Part shown: one piece after another, positions 15,983-24,425 of the stretch | Numbering within the stretch: position 1 is the stretch's first letter | How the letters are laid out: each line of letters starts with the position of its first letter | Made by a program: the position numbers and the translations under genes | The notes under the pieces: generated by a model | The model's database searches: none | Told to the model about the DNA's origin: nothing | Seen by the model: only the letters and a program-made list of their open reading frames with translations | Origin: G021776435 sp046756245 | GTDB taxonomy: Bacteria > Pseudomonadota > Alphaproteobacteria > Caulobacterales > Parvularculaceae | NCBI GenBank assembly: GCA_046756245.1 | Contig: JBHHVZ010000027.1 | Coordinates: 1-31,256 of the forward strand | Length of the DNA stretch: 31,256 nucleotides | Direction of reading: 5' to 3'

Positions 15983-16338
15983 TCTCGCACCCTCAACAAA
16001 AGACGCACCCGTAAGCGCGCCGGACGGAAGGCCGGCGCCAGACGCAAACGCAAACTGCGCAGTCAACGCCAACCCGCTGAAAATTATCCGGATCAGCTCT
16101 ACGACCATTGAAAATCATAGTTTGGATTGTCGAAATGTAGAATTACCATTTGGAAAACAGTCTTTGTAAGCATCAATTCAAATGCCTGCGACCCGATGCG
16201 CTTCAGCGCCTCAAAGGGAAAACGCGCGGCCCCGGAATACGCGCCTGCGGCCGGTGTAAATCAACCGGATTAAGTTTTGTTAACATCGCGCGGGCGCGAT
16301 TTACGCGGGCCGGACGTCCTAAGGCGCCGGAGACCATC
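15983..16338. other. 356-bp AT-richer gap between the 2OG oxygenase and G8 genes
   Basis: It includes the in-frame 42-codon upstream extension of the G8 gene (to 16108). The stretch 16109-16190 is clearly more AT-rich than its surroundings and probably holds a promoter for the G8 gene; on the minus strand TTACAA and TAATTC occur 18 bp apart, a weak match. The palindrome ATCGCG/CGCGAT at 16285-16300 has no T tract. No RNA gene seen. Confidence 0.35.
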
Positions 16339-17193
16339 CTACCGGCGACCGAACATTCGGCCAAGCTTTCCCGTCGCCCGCCAGAAAAACCGGGACAGAA
16401 TGGGCGGCAGGAGATCGTCGATGATCTCTCGGCGCTTGACTTTCCAGTCAAATCTGTCCTCGGTGGCCGGCCTCGGTTTGAACTGAGTGGTGAATTTGCG
16501 CTTCGATTTATCCCAGGTGGATGTGTAGTAATAAAGCGCCAGCGATTTTCGCGTCTCATTGACCGGATGCGCGACGGGTTTGGGGTGTCCGTGAAAACTC
16601 GTCGCCGTTGTCGAGAACACGACGATGCGGTTGAAGACCGGCGTCACCTCCTGCACGCAGTTTTTCATCTCCCGGTCCCAGAGCTCCAACGCGCCGCCAT
16701 ATTCCGGTTTCCAGTTCCTGTTGAGATAGATCAGCAGATTGAGCCGGCGCTCGAGCTTTAACGCCGGGTGCAGATTAAAATCGGCGTGCACATTGAGATG
16801 CCCGCCCTGTTTCGTTTCGTGAAAACCGCCGCCGAGAAAATAGGGATCCGGTATGAGTCCTTTGATGCCTGTCATGTTTTCAAGAAACACGAGAAACGGT
16901 CTTGAATTGAGTGCGTAGAAAAACGACCGCACGGGCGCAGCGAGATAATCCGGATTAAAACTCGTCTTGTAGCGCTCCTGATCGCGATCAAAGGTCCGGC
17001 TGTCGGGATCCGGCTCAGTCGGAAAATGCTCGAGGCAAGTTTCCAGAATGGCTGGCGGAAAAAAATCGTCGATAGCGATATGCGGAAAGGGCCTGGCGTC
17101 GGCGTAATCCTTCGCCAGCGCCCTGCCTTTATTCTTCAGCGCTTCAATATCGAAAAATCCGTATCCGTCCGTCAATGTCTCAATATAACTCAC
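16339..17193 (-). CDS. 2-oxoglutarate/Fe(II)-dependent oxygenase, prolyl-4-hydroxylase-like
   Basis: A 284-aa cytosolic double-stranded beta-helix oxygenase. The iron-binding triad is His136 and Asp138 in GGHLNVHADFNLHP and His201 in SFHGHPKP. Arg215 in NETRKSLALYYYT is the likely 2-oxoglutarate ligand. The segment RRLNLLIYLNRNWKPEYGG followed by LELWD is typical of PF13640-type enzymes found near polysaccharide genes. I chose the GTG at 17193 because GGGGGG lies about 5 nt upstream; an ATG at 17235 would add 14 residues without such a site. It is last in a run of glycosyltransferase genes, 70 bp behind a GT2. The hydroxylated substrate, sugar or protein, is unknown. Confidence 0.82.
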   Translation of the reverse strand: MSYIETLTDGYGFFDIEALKNKGRALAKDYADARPFPHIAIDDFFPPAILETCLEHFPTEPDPDSRTFDRDQERYKTSFNPDYLAAPVRSFFYALNSRPFLVFLENMTGIKGLIPDPYFLGGGFHETKQGGHLNVHADFNLHPALKLERRLNLLIYLNRNWKPEYGGALELWDREMKNCVQEVTPVFNRIVVFSTTATSFHGHPKPVAHPVNETRKSLALYYYTSTWDKSKRKFTTQFKPRPATEDRFDWKVKRREIIDDLLPPILSRFFWRATGKLGRMFGRR

Positions 17194-17263
17194 GACGCCC
17201 CCCTGCCTGAACCGTATCGGAGACGCCGCCAGCATACATGATCGTTACGCCGGCCGCCGTCAT

Positions 17264-18481
17264 TCATTTCGCCTCGCCATCGCCGCCGGCCGGCTTGTCT
17301 CCCTCGCCCGGCCGCTCGGTCCGCGTCCAGCTCGCGGCGGCAGTCTTGCCGGTTCGCCCGTAGACGCCCAGCTTGTCGGCCAAATAGCGCGCGAGGCCGC
17401 CGAGGGCTGCGGGCGGCAGAGCGCCGCGCCCGAACCCCGTCCAGGCGGCTGCAAGAGCCGAGCCGAACAGGGCGGCGGCCGCGAGCGCGAGCGCAAACGG
17501 CGTCGAAAGGCCGAAAAAGACCGCCGGCGCCGTCAATACGGTCAACGCCGCAATGAGCGCGCCCAAAACCGTCAGCGGCGGAATGAACAGATCGAGCGCG
17601 AGCGCGGCGAGCCGGAGGTTCCCCTTACGGAGTCCTTCGACAAGCAAAGGCAGTCCGCGCGCGCGCATGACGCCGAGCGAGCCGTGCTCCCAGCGCGCGC
17701 GCTGCTTGACGGCGGCGTCTTCCGAAACGGGAAAGACGCTCGTTACGACCGCATCCTCGCGCAGGATTGCGGCGGCGCCGCGCCGCGCCAGCGCAATGCT
17801 CAATCCCAGATCTTCGACAATATCGCCGGAAGCAAGATCCAGATCCGCCAGCCGCTTCCACGGCGCCGCCATGCCGGAGCCGGTAAGGCGCGTCACGCCG
17901 GCCAGTCTGTCGAGCCCGCGCATGCGCACCCGGTTGACGACGAGCCAGGCGAACGCGGCGACCGAAAGCCGGGCCGGCGCGCCCGCCGGCGCGGTCATGA
18001 GATAAAGCGCCTGCACCGGTCTTTCGGTCGCGGCCGCGGTCTCTGCGATCTTTTCCAGCGCGCCCTCCTCTAGGCGGCAGTCGGCGTCGAAGAATGCGAC
18101 GATTTCAGGCGGCGCGTCTCTCAAGGCGTCGAGCGCGAACTGCAGCGCATACCCTTTGCCGCGCTTTTGCGGATCGTCGCGCGTGAAAACCTCCGCGCCG
18201 GCGGCGCGCGCCTTTTCCGCCGTGTCGTCGGTGCAATTGTCCGCAACGACGATGAGGCGATCGTTCGGTCGAAGCTGCGCCGTGATGTCGGCGAGGGTTG
18301 CGGCGATTCCTGCGCCCTCATTGTGAGCCGGGACGATCACGGCGATCGGACCGTGAGACCCTGTTGATTTGAATCGCCGCGCGGGTAAAAACGCGCCCGC
18401 CGTCTCAACCGCGAAAAACAGCGCCGGCGCAATCGCGACGAGGCTCGCCGCGATCAGGATGAGTTCAAATGCGCCGGTCAT
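17264..18481 (-). CDS. Membrane glycosyltransferase family 2
   Basis: A 405-aa GT-A glycosyltransferase anchored by an N-terminal helix (3-28) and two or three C-terminal helices. The nucleotide-binding start is IAVIVPAHNEGAGIAATL (46-63). The metal-binding DXD is in FFDADCRLEEG, the acceptor-side acid is in IVEDLGLSIA, and KQRARWEHGS corresponds to the (Q/R)XXRW motif of processive, cellulose-synthase-like enzymes. It overlaps the preceding GT4 gene by 4 bp (ATGA), so the two are almost certainly co-translated. The sugar transferred cannot be predicted. Confidence 0.85.
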   Translation of the reverse strand: MTGAFELILIAASLVAIAPALFFAVETAGAFLPARRFKSTGSHGPIAVIVPAHNEGAGIAATLADITAQLRPNDRLIVVADNCTDDTAEKARAAGAEVFTRDDPQKRGKGYALQFALDALRDAPPEIVAFFDADCRLEEGALEKIAETAAATERPVQALYLMTAPAGAPARLSVAAFAWLVVNRVRMRGLDRLAGVTRLTGSGMAAPWKRLADLDLASGDIVEDLGLSIALARRGAAAILREDAVVTSVFPVSEDAAVKQRARWEHGSLGVMRARGLPLLVEGLRKGNLRLAALALDLFIPPLTVLGALIAALTVLTAPAVFFGLSTPFALALAAAALFGSALAAAWTGFGRGALPPAALGGLARYLADKLGVYGRTGKTAAASWTRTERPGEGDKPAGGDGEAK

Positions 18482-19692
18482 GAGGCGCTTCCCAGCGCCG
18501 TAGCGAAATGCGCTTTCAGTTTCGCCGCCTCAATGTCGATGTCATGCATCGCCGCCGCGCGTTCTTTGCCGGCCCGTCCCATGGCGGCGATTTCTTCGTC
18601 GGACGCGGCGAGCGCCGCGCGCATGGCGTTTGCAAGAGCCTCCGCGTCGCCCGCCGGCGCCAGCCAGCCGTTTTCGCCGGGGCGCACCAGTTCGGGGATG
18701 CCCGCCACATAAGTGGAGATAACCGGGCGCTCCAATACGAACGCCTCCATGATCGACACCGGCAGGCCTTCGGCGAAGCTCGGCAACACGAATATGCGCG
18801 CGGCTTCGATTTCAGCGCGCACTTCCGCCGGCGTTCGCCAGCCGGCAAAATGAATATCGCCGTCAACGCCGAACGCGCGCGCAGACTCTTCGAGCGCTTC
18901 GCGCATCGGCCCGTCGCCGATGATGACGACCTGAACGTCGGCGCCATCCTGCTGCAACCGGCTGACCGCCTCGACCAGAACCATCTGGCCTTTTTGCGGG
19001 CTGAGGCGGCCGACGCTGACAAATCGCCGGCCCCGAGGCGACGGCGTTTCCGAGCCCTGGAAAAATGTTTTCTCAATGCCGCAGCGAACGATCTTGATAC
19101 GATCCCAATAAAGCGGATCAACGAGCCGCATGAGCTGACTGGCGCCGTAACTTGAAACCGCCGCCGTGAACGCGCTCCGTTCGATCTTCTCTGTGAGCGA
19201 AATGAGGGCGGGCTTGTCGAATTCCTCCGGTCCGTGCACGGTCATGCTGAACGTCGCGCCCGCCATTTCGCCGGCGAGCAGCGCGACGGTCGCGGAATTC
19301 GTGCCGAAATGAGCGTGGACGTGACGCAAACCCTTGCGCCGCATCCAACGGGCGAGAACCAGCGCTTCGACGAAATAGATCAGATGGCGGAAGAGTCCGG
19401 CTTCTGAGCGCCCGCCGAATTTCAACGCCCTGACGAATGCGCGCATTGACCGGGCGGGCGCAGCGACAAGCGTCACCAACGCGTCAATGAAAAACGCGCC
19501 CTTGTTCGAGGTGAGAATGCAGCGCGTCTGACGCGCTTCCTCGATATCCTCATCGGCGATGACGCCGTCGCGCGACGGCCGTACGGCGAACCGGCGAACC
19601 GTAACGCCTGCGCGTTCGAGCGCCTGGATTTCACGCCGAATAAAAGAGTGGCTGATGCCCGGATATTGATTGACGAAATAAGCGATTTTCAT
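18478..19692 (-). CDS. Glycosyltransferase family 4
   Basis: A 404-aa GT-B retaining glycosyltransferase for exopolysaccharide repeat-unit assembly at the cytoplasmic membrane face. The N-terminus MKIAYFVNQYPGISHSFIRR is the form often seen in exosortase-linked loci. The C-terminal Rossmann half has FVSVGRLSPQKGQMVLVEA and the EX7E donor-binding motif in FAEGLPVSIMEAFVLERPV. The ATG has no visible ribosome-binding site and lies 25 bp after the GT2 stop, so expression probably depends on coupling with upstream translation. It overlaps the next GT2 gene by 4 bp. Confidence 0.88.
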   Translation of the reverse strand: MKIAYFVNQYPGISHSFIRREIQALERAGVTVRRFAVRPSRDGVIADEDIEEARQTRCILTSNKGAFFIDALVTLVAAPARSMRAFVRALKFGGRSEAGLFRHLIYFVEALVLARWMRRKGLRHVHAHFGTNSATVALLAGEMAGATFSMTVHGPEEFDKPALISLTEKIERSAFTAAVSSYGASQLMRLVDPLYWDRIKIVRCGIEKTFFQGSETPSPRGRRFVSVGRLSPQKGQMVLVEAVSRLQQDGADVQVVIIGDGPMREALEESARAFGVDGDIHFAGWRTPAEVRAEIEAARIFVLPSFAEGLPVSIMEAFVLERPVISTYVAGIPELVRPGENGWLAPAGDAEALANAMRAALAASDEEIAAMGRAGKERAAAMHDIDIEAAKLKAHFATALGSAS

Positions 19693-19717
19693 GAGCGCGG
19701 CTGCAGGCGGCTTTGCA

Positions 19718-20875
19718 TTATGCGGCGCTGCCTTTCTCGCGGCTCGGCTTGTTTGGGCCGAGCCAGAATTTCAGCACGCCAAAAAACTCCGGAACATGCC
19801 TGAGGGCTGCGAAGAAACCATAAAGGCCCGATCCGGATTTCCGTACGCCGCGCCGCAAAGCGATCCACAACCATAGCCCGACATAAACAGAACAACCGAG
19901 CGCGATAATCGCTGCCGCAGCCAGCAGCGGACTGAACGACAGGTCGAGCACATAAATCGCGCCGGCGCAGGCCGCCGCCGCGCCGAATACGATCGCCGGA
20001 TAAAGGCCGCCCCAGAAAACCGCGCGCGCAGTCTCCAGCGCCCGATAGCGCTCCGGCGCGCGGCCGTGCAGGGCGGCGGCGTAGGCGAAGTCGAAACCCC
20101 TGCCGACCGCCGACCTCCACCAGCCGCCAAGGTTCGACGGCTGCATTTCGCGAACCGCCATCGGCGCGTCGAGCCGCCAGACATGCCGGCCGCGCCGGCG
20201 CAACCTGAGACACAGATCGTCAGTCTCGCCAGCTACAAGATCGTTGCGAAAACCGCCCGCCGTTTCGAACCCTTCGACGCGCGCAAATACGAGCGGACCG
20301 ACCGCCTGCGCTTCGCCGGGGAAGACTGAGGCGCCAAGACCGGCGGCGGCGAATATGGACGGTTTGGGATAACGCTCGCCGGTCGCGCCTGCGACGACGG
20401 CGACTTCCGGACGACGCGCCATGAACCGGGCGGCGCTGGCGAGCCAGTCCGGATGCATGGCGCTTCCGGCGACAAGAAACTGGACATAATCGATGTCAGG
20501 TGCGAGCGCCTTTAATTGCCGATAGCCCGCATTTCGCGCGCGGCCGCCGGTTACAGGCTCCCGGCCGTCGATCTCGGCGATCGTCGCGCCGGCGCGACGG
20601 GCGATCACCGCCGCCTGCGAGGAAGCGTCCGATGTTGCGTAAACCACGGGCCGCCCCTCTCCAGCAGAACGGATCGCAGCCTCCGGCGACGCGCCGCGAC
20701 CGTCCTCAACGATTACGACGCCGATAACGGCGGACCGTTCCGGATCAAAGCATTCTTCTTTCGGCAAAGGCGCGCCGGCCTCTTCTGTCGTCTCCATCGT
20801 TTCTGCGGCGCCGGCGTCGACGGGCGGTTCGTCATTGGCCGGCGTCGGCGCAATGTCGGCGGCCGTTTCGCGCAC
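19718..20875 (-). CDS. Glycosyltransferase family 2 with acidic N-terminal linker
   Basis: About 385 aa. The first 45 residues are rich in Pro, Ala, Glu and Thr and look disordered. The GT2 domain follows: VIGVVIVEDGRGASPEAAI, GGRARNAGYRQL, FLVAGSAMHPDWL in place of a clear DXD, and ETDDLCLRLRRRG as the acceptor-side acid. Two hydrophobic helices lie near residues 290-340. The start is uncertain: 20875 is a GTG without a well-placed ribosome-binding site, and the frame is open right back to the TGA that ends the AAA+ gene at 21008. A start at Met27 (20797) is another option. The missing DXD suggests a weak or atypical donor site. Confidence 0.75.
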   Translation of the reverse strand: MRETAADIAPTPANDEPPVDAGAAETMETTEEAGAPLPKEECFDPERSAVIGVVIVEDGRGASPEAAIRSAGEGRPVVYATSDASSQAAVIARRAGATIAEIDGREPVTGGRARNAGYRQLKALAPDIDYVQFLVAGSAMHPDWLASAARFMARRPEVAVVAGATGERYPKPSIFAAAGLGASVFPGEAQAVGPLVFARVEGFETAGGFRNDLVAGETDDLCLRLRRRGRHVWRLDAPMAVREMQPSNLGGWWRSAVGRGFDFAYAAALHGRAPERYRALETARAVFWGGLYPAIVFGAAAACAGAIYVLDLSFSPLLAAAAIIALGCSVYVGLWLWIALRRGVRKSGSGLYGFFAALRHVPEFFGVLKFWLGPNKPSREKGSAA

Positions 20876-21007
20876 CTCCGCCGCAGATTTCCGAATGACA
20901 GGTTCATCAACGGGCGCAGACTGCGCCTTCCTCTCATCGCACTGGTCTTGTTTCCGTTGTTCCTTGTTGGACGTCTTGTCCTTCCCGCGCCGGCCGGCGT
21001 GTCGCTT

Positions 21008-21910
21008 TCATCCGCCCGAGCCGTCGGATACGTCCTTGATGAAAGCGACATGGCCCCGCGTTTGCGGTTCGGCTTTCTCATCGCGGACGGCTTCCAGCCC
21101 GAATACGCCGTACTCGGCCTTGTCGCGGATCACATCGCGGATCGTACGATGATCGACAATGCGATCTTCGCTTGAAAACGCATAAACCAGCGCCGTATCG
21201 GCGATGATGTTGATGATCCTCGGCACGCCTTTCGATTCTTCGGCGATCAGGTTGACGGCCCGGTCGGTAAAGACGCGGCGATTGCATCCCGCCACCGCAA
21301 GGCGCGTGTCGATATAAAAATGGACTTCTTCCTTTTGCAGCGACGTCAGGTGAAAATCGGAGCCGACCCGCTGGGCGAGCTGCAGCATTTCCTCCGTATT
21401 GAGGAGGTCCTTCAACTGCGGCTGACCGACCAGAATGAGCTGCAACAGTTGGTCCTTGCCGGCGTTGATGTTCGACAGCATGCGAAGCTCTTCGAGCATG
21501 TCCGCGGACAAATTCTGCGCCTCGTCTATGATCAGCACCACCCGGCGGCCCTTGGCGTATTCTCCGATAAAAAACGACTGGAGCTGGGAGAACAGCTCCA
21601 CATGCGACTTATCGGAAAACGGCTGGCCAAAGCCCATCAGCACCCAGCTTAAAAGATCGCCCTTTCCAGGCTGGATATTCGAAAGAAGCGCGACCGTATG
21701 GCTGTCCGAAAGCTGATCGAGCAAGCGGTGGATGAGCGTGGTCTTTCCGCAGCCGACCTCGCCGGTAACCACCGAGATGCCGGCTTGATTGAGGACGCCG
21801 TATTCGAGCATCGCATAGGCGAGGCGATGACTGCGTCCCCAATAGAGGAATGCGGGGTCAGGCTGGATCGAGAACGGCTTCTCGGTCAGTCCGAAGAACT
21901 CTTCATACAT
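21008..21910 (-). CDS. ExeA-like AAA+ ATPase of PEP-CTERM/exosortase loci
   Basis: A 300-aa ATPase of the ExeA/GspA-related family that accompanies exosortase and polysaccharide genes (the XrtA-associated ATPase type). It begins with the family N-terminus MYEEFFGLTEKPFSIQPDP. Walker A is GEVGCGKT (50-57), Walker B is VVLIIDEAQ (124-132), and sensor regions SNINAGKDQLLQLILVGQ and GVPRIINIIADTAL follow. It may power assembly or regulation of the export machinery at the inner membrane. The ATG has no ribosome-binding site of its own, which fits coupling to a short ORF that overlaps it. The TGA stop is followed by 44 sense codons in the same frame before the GT2 start. Confidence 0.88.
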   Translation of the reverse strand: MYEEFFGLTEKPFSIQPDPAFLYWGRSHRLAYAMLEYGVLNQAGISVVTGEVGCGKTTLIHRLLDQLSDSHTVALLSNIQPGKGDLLSWVLMGFGQPFSDKSHVELFSQLQSFFIGEYAKGRRVVLIIDEAQNLSADMLEELRMLSNINAGKDQLLQLILVGQPQLKDLLNTEEMLQLAQRVGSDFHLTSLQKEEVHFYIDTRLAVAGCNRRVFTDRAVNLIAEESKGVPRIINIIADTALVYAFSSEDRIVDHRTIRDVIRDKAEYGVFGLEAVRDEKAEPQTRGHVAFIKDVSDGSGG

Positions 21911-21980
21911 CGGATAATTCAGGCGGCGCTTTGCGCGCCTCGCCAGCCTTCTGTTCTGCAGCCGCGTTCAGGGACTTCAT
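21903..21980 (-). CDS. Possible 25-aa coupling ORF between prsT and the ATPase
   Basis: ATG at 21980 overlaps the TGA of the TPR-lipoprotein gene (ATGA) and has GGAGG four to five bases upstream. The ORF runs 25 codons and ends eight bases inside the ATPase gene. The peptide is hydrophilic and has no recognisable motif (MKSLNAAAEQ at its start, APPELSDV at its end). The ATPase ATG has no ribosome-binding site, so this ORF could deliver ribosomes to it. Expression is inferred from these signals only. Confidence 0.35.
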   Translation of the reverse strand: MKSLNAAAEQKAGEARKAPPELSDV

Positions 21981-24397
21981 GCGCCCTCCAGCAACTCGTT
22001 GACCTCATCGGCGTATTTGAAATCGTCTCCCCCCAACTCAAGGGCTTTTTCGAGTTCGTCTCGGCCGCGATCGGTTTCTTCCGCTGCGAGATACGCCGCA
22101 CCGAGATGATAGTGCAGATCGGCCATCGCCGGCGCGCCCTCGATAGCCTGCTCCAAGAGTGAAATCGCCTGTCTGACTTCGCCTACCCTGAAATAGGCCC
22201 AGCCGAGCGTATCCAGAAGATACGGATTGTCGTTAGTCTTGAGAGTCTTCGCCACTCTAAGCGCTTCGGTCCGGCTTTTTTCATCGTCGCGAAGATCGCT
22301 CAGGAGGCTTGCGTAATTATTGGCGACGAGCTGATCGCCCGGCCGCCTTTCGAAAAGCTCCTTGTACATGGCCATCGCTTCTTCATAGCGCTCTTCGCCC
22401 AAGAGAATGTCGGCCTTGAAGATGCGAAATCCGTGCACATCGGGATATGCCGTCAGTGCGTTTTCGATCAACGCAACCGCCTCATCGAGGCGATCTTCGC
22501 GAATGTAATAGCGATACAAAATGTCATAAGCCTGTGTTTGCGTCGGCGCGCGATCTATAGCACCCAGCAGGCTCGCTTCCGCGTCGTCCGTTTTCTGCTG
22601 AGCAGCATAGACCTGCGCCAACAGGATTCGCGCAAAATATTTGTCCGGGTCGCTTTCGATCATCCGATGCAGGATGGATTCCGCTTCCTCGGCGCGATCG
22701 GACCGAAGATACGCCGACACTAGCGTTGCGAGCGGGCGCGCCTCGAGCGGGCCGCGCGCGTTTTGCGTTTCCAGCGCCTTGATCGCACTGGTGAAGTCTT
22801 CAAGGCCGGAATAAGCCGCGCCGAGAATGTTGGCGACGACCGGATCGCGGGCGTCGATTTCCTCAATGAGCCGGGCGGCTTCTTCAGCGCCGCGCCAGTC
22901 CTGCTGGTTAAGCCGCGCGCCCGCCAGTAATTTCAGATTGTCCAGGTTCGCCGGATGTTTTGACAGGGATTCGACAAGAGCGCTTTCGGCGCGCGCGAAC
23001 TGACCGTGACGCATCAAAAACTTGGCGAACCGGTTGGTTGTCGTTGTATCGTGGCCGCTGTCGGCGACCGCTTGCGCCATTTGGCTCTCGGCGAAGGCGA
23101 TGTCGCCTTTTTGTTCGAAAGCAATGCCCATGAGAAGCTTCGCTTTCGTCGACGCGGGGTCGTTATTGAGCGCCCTGCGTAAATCGAGAATGGCGTCGTC
23201 ATATTCGCCTTCATTGATCTTCAGGCCGGCCCGCTTTACGAGCGCCTCAGTGTTGTTTTCGTCCTTAGAGAGAATTTCCGTTATCAGCGCGTTGGCCTTT
23301 TCAAATTCCTCTTTCAGGATATGCAGGGCCGCAAGTTCATTTTTCGCGCGAAGCGCAAGCGCCGGCCTGTCGTTCTCCGCGGCGAACGCCACGTAAATGC
23401 TTTGGGCGCCGGCAAACTCTTCCTGCTGACGCAGAAAATCCGCATACGCAAATTTCAGTTCCACATCGTCAGGCCGCTCGTCCATGAATTTTTCAAGAAC
23501 CGCTTTCGCCCGGTCGATCCCTCCTATCCGGTAACCGATCCGCGCCGCATCAAGAACGGGTTCGACTTCGTTCGGGGTGAGGCGTGCGCCTTCTTCGAGT
23601 TGCGCGCTCGCCGACTCCAGTTCGCCTCTGTCGATTAGAGCGCTCGCATAAATCTGCCTGAACGCGGCGCTTTCGGGGAACAGTTCGATCAGTCGATTGT
23701 ACGCACCCTGTACTTCGTCGTCGCGCCCGAGGTTTGACAATGTCTGGATTCGCATCAGATGAAGCACGGGGGCGCTGTCGTCGAACGCAAGCGCACGGTC
23801 CAGTTCTTTCAGCGCGCCGGCATAGTCCTTGTTCCGCGTGCGTTCGACGGCGATCACAGTCACCGCCTCCGCATTCGCAGGCTCGGTTTCCAATGCGGCG
23901 CGCGCGAATTCGACTGCGGTCGCATAATCTTCAAGCTGCAAATGCACGACCGCTTTCAGCGCCATCGCGGCGGCGTACTCCGGCTCCAAAGCCAGCGCCT
24001 GGTCAGCGTATTCAAGCGCCGACGTTTCGTCGCTGCCGGCCAGATAAATATTGCCCAGCGTCACCAACGCTTCCGTGTTTTCCGGGTCGAGGCGGACGAT
24101 CCGCTGCAGCACGCCGAACATCATCTGGTAGTCTTGCCGCTTCTCGGCGAGCTTCGACAGGCCCTCCAGCGCAGGCACGTGCGTTTCGTCTATCTTCAGC
24201 GCATTGAGAAACTGGACGTTCGCTTTGCCGAACTCGCCTTCCTCGAGAAATTTCTCACCGCTCTCGGTGAATTTTTCAACGCGCTCTTCCGGCGAGGAGC
24301 AGGCCGCCGTCGCTGAAACAAGCGCGGCGGCGACAAGAATTTTCAATCTTTGTCGCCAATTCACTGGCCGCCTCTGGCCCCAAGTCGCCAACTTCAT
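21977..24397 (-). CDS. prsT: PrsT-type TPR-repeat lipoprotein of PEP-CTERM loci
   Basis: An 806-aa lipoprotein. A basic N-terminus is followed by a hydrophobic segment LKILVAAALVSATAAC with the lipidated Cys at 33. The rest is a long solenoid of tetratricopeptide repeats, many with the A-L-x-P spacing such as ALALEPEYAAAMALKAVVHL and LDTLGWAYFRVGEVRQAISL. Length and arrangement match the PEP-CTERM-system TPR lipoprotein family that sits beside exosortase and ATPase genes. As a periplasm-facing scaffold it may hold parts of the polysaccharide export or sorting machinery together. It lies 28 bp after the GT26 gene. Confidence 0.85.
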   Translation of the reverse strand: MKLATWGQRRPVNWRQRLKILVAAALVSATAACSSPEERVEKFTESGEKFLEEGEFGKANVQFLNALKIDETHVPALEGLSKLAEKRQDYQMMFGVLQRIVRLDPENTEALVTLGNIYLAGSDETSALEYADQALALEPEYAAAMALKAVVHLQLEDYATAVEFARAALETEPANAEAVTVIAVERTRNKDYAGALKELDRALAFDDSAPVLHLMRIQTLSNLGRDDEVQGAYNRLIELFPESAAFRQIYASALIDRGELESASAQLEEGARLTPNEVEPVLDAARIGYRIGGIDRAKAVLEKFMDERPDDVELKFAYADFLRQQEEFAGAQSIYVAFAAENDRPALALRAKNELAALHILKEEFEKANALITEILSKDENNTEALVKRAGLKINEGEYDDAILDLRRALNNDPASTKAKLLMGIAFEQKGDIAFAESQMAQAVADSGHDTTTTNRFAKFLMRHGQFARAESALVESLSKHPANLDNLKLLAGARLNQQDWRGAEEAARLIEEIDARDPVVANILGAAYSGLEDFTSAIKALETQNARGPLEARPLATLVSAYLRSDRAEEAESILHRMIESDPDKYFARILLAQVYAAQQKTDDAEASLLGAIDRAPTQTQAYDILYRYYIREDRLDEAVALIENALTAYPDVHGFRIFKADILLGEERYEEAMAMYKELFERRPGDQLVANNYASLLSDLRDDEKSRTEALRVAKTLKTNDNPYLLDTLGWAYFRVGEVRQAISLLEQAIEGAPAMADLHYHLGAAYLAAEETDRGRDELEKALELGGDDFKYADEVNELLEGA

Positions 24398-24425
24398 CGC
24401 CGTATCCTTTCACTATGCTACGTCA

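Noticed and set aside
16270..16284. TTAA-N6-TTAA resembling a CtrA site
   Set aside because: The spacing is 6, not 7 bp, and the site lies near a convergent-looking gene end rather than a promoter.
16285..16300. Palindrome ATCGCG/CGCGAT as a terminator of the oxygenase gene
   Set aside because: The stem is short with no T tract on either strand.
19689..19718. Nine-codon ORF bridging the GT2 stop and the GT4 start
   Set aside because: It overlaps both genes neatly, but it has no convincing ribosome-binding site and is too short to separate from chance.
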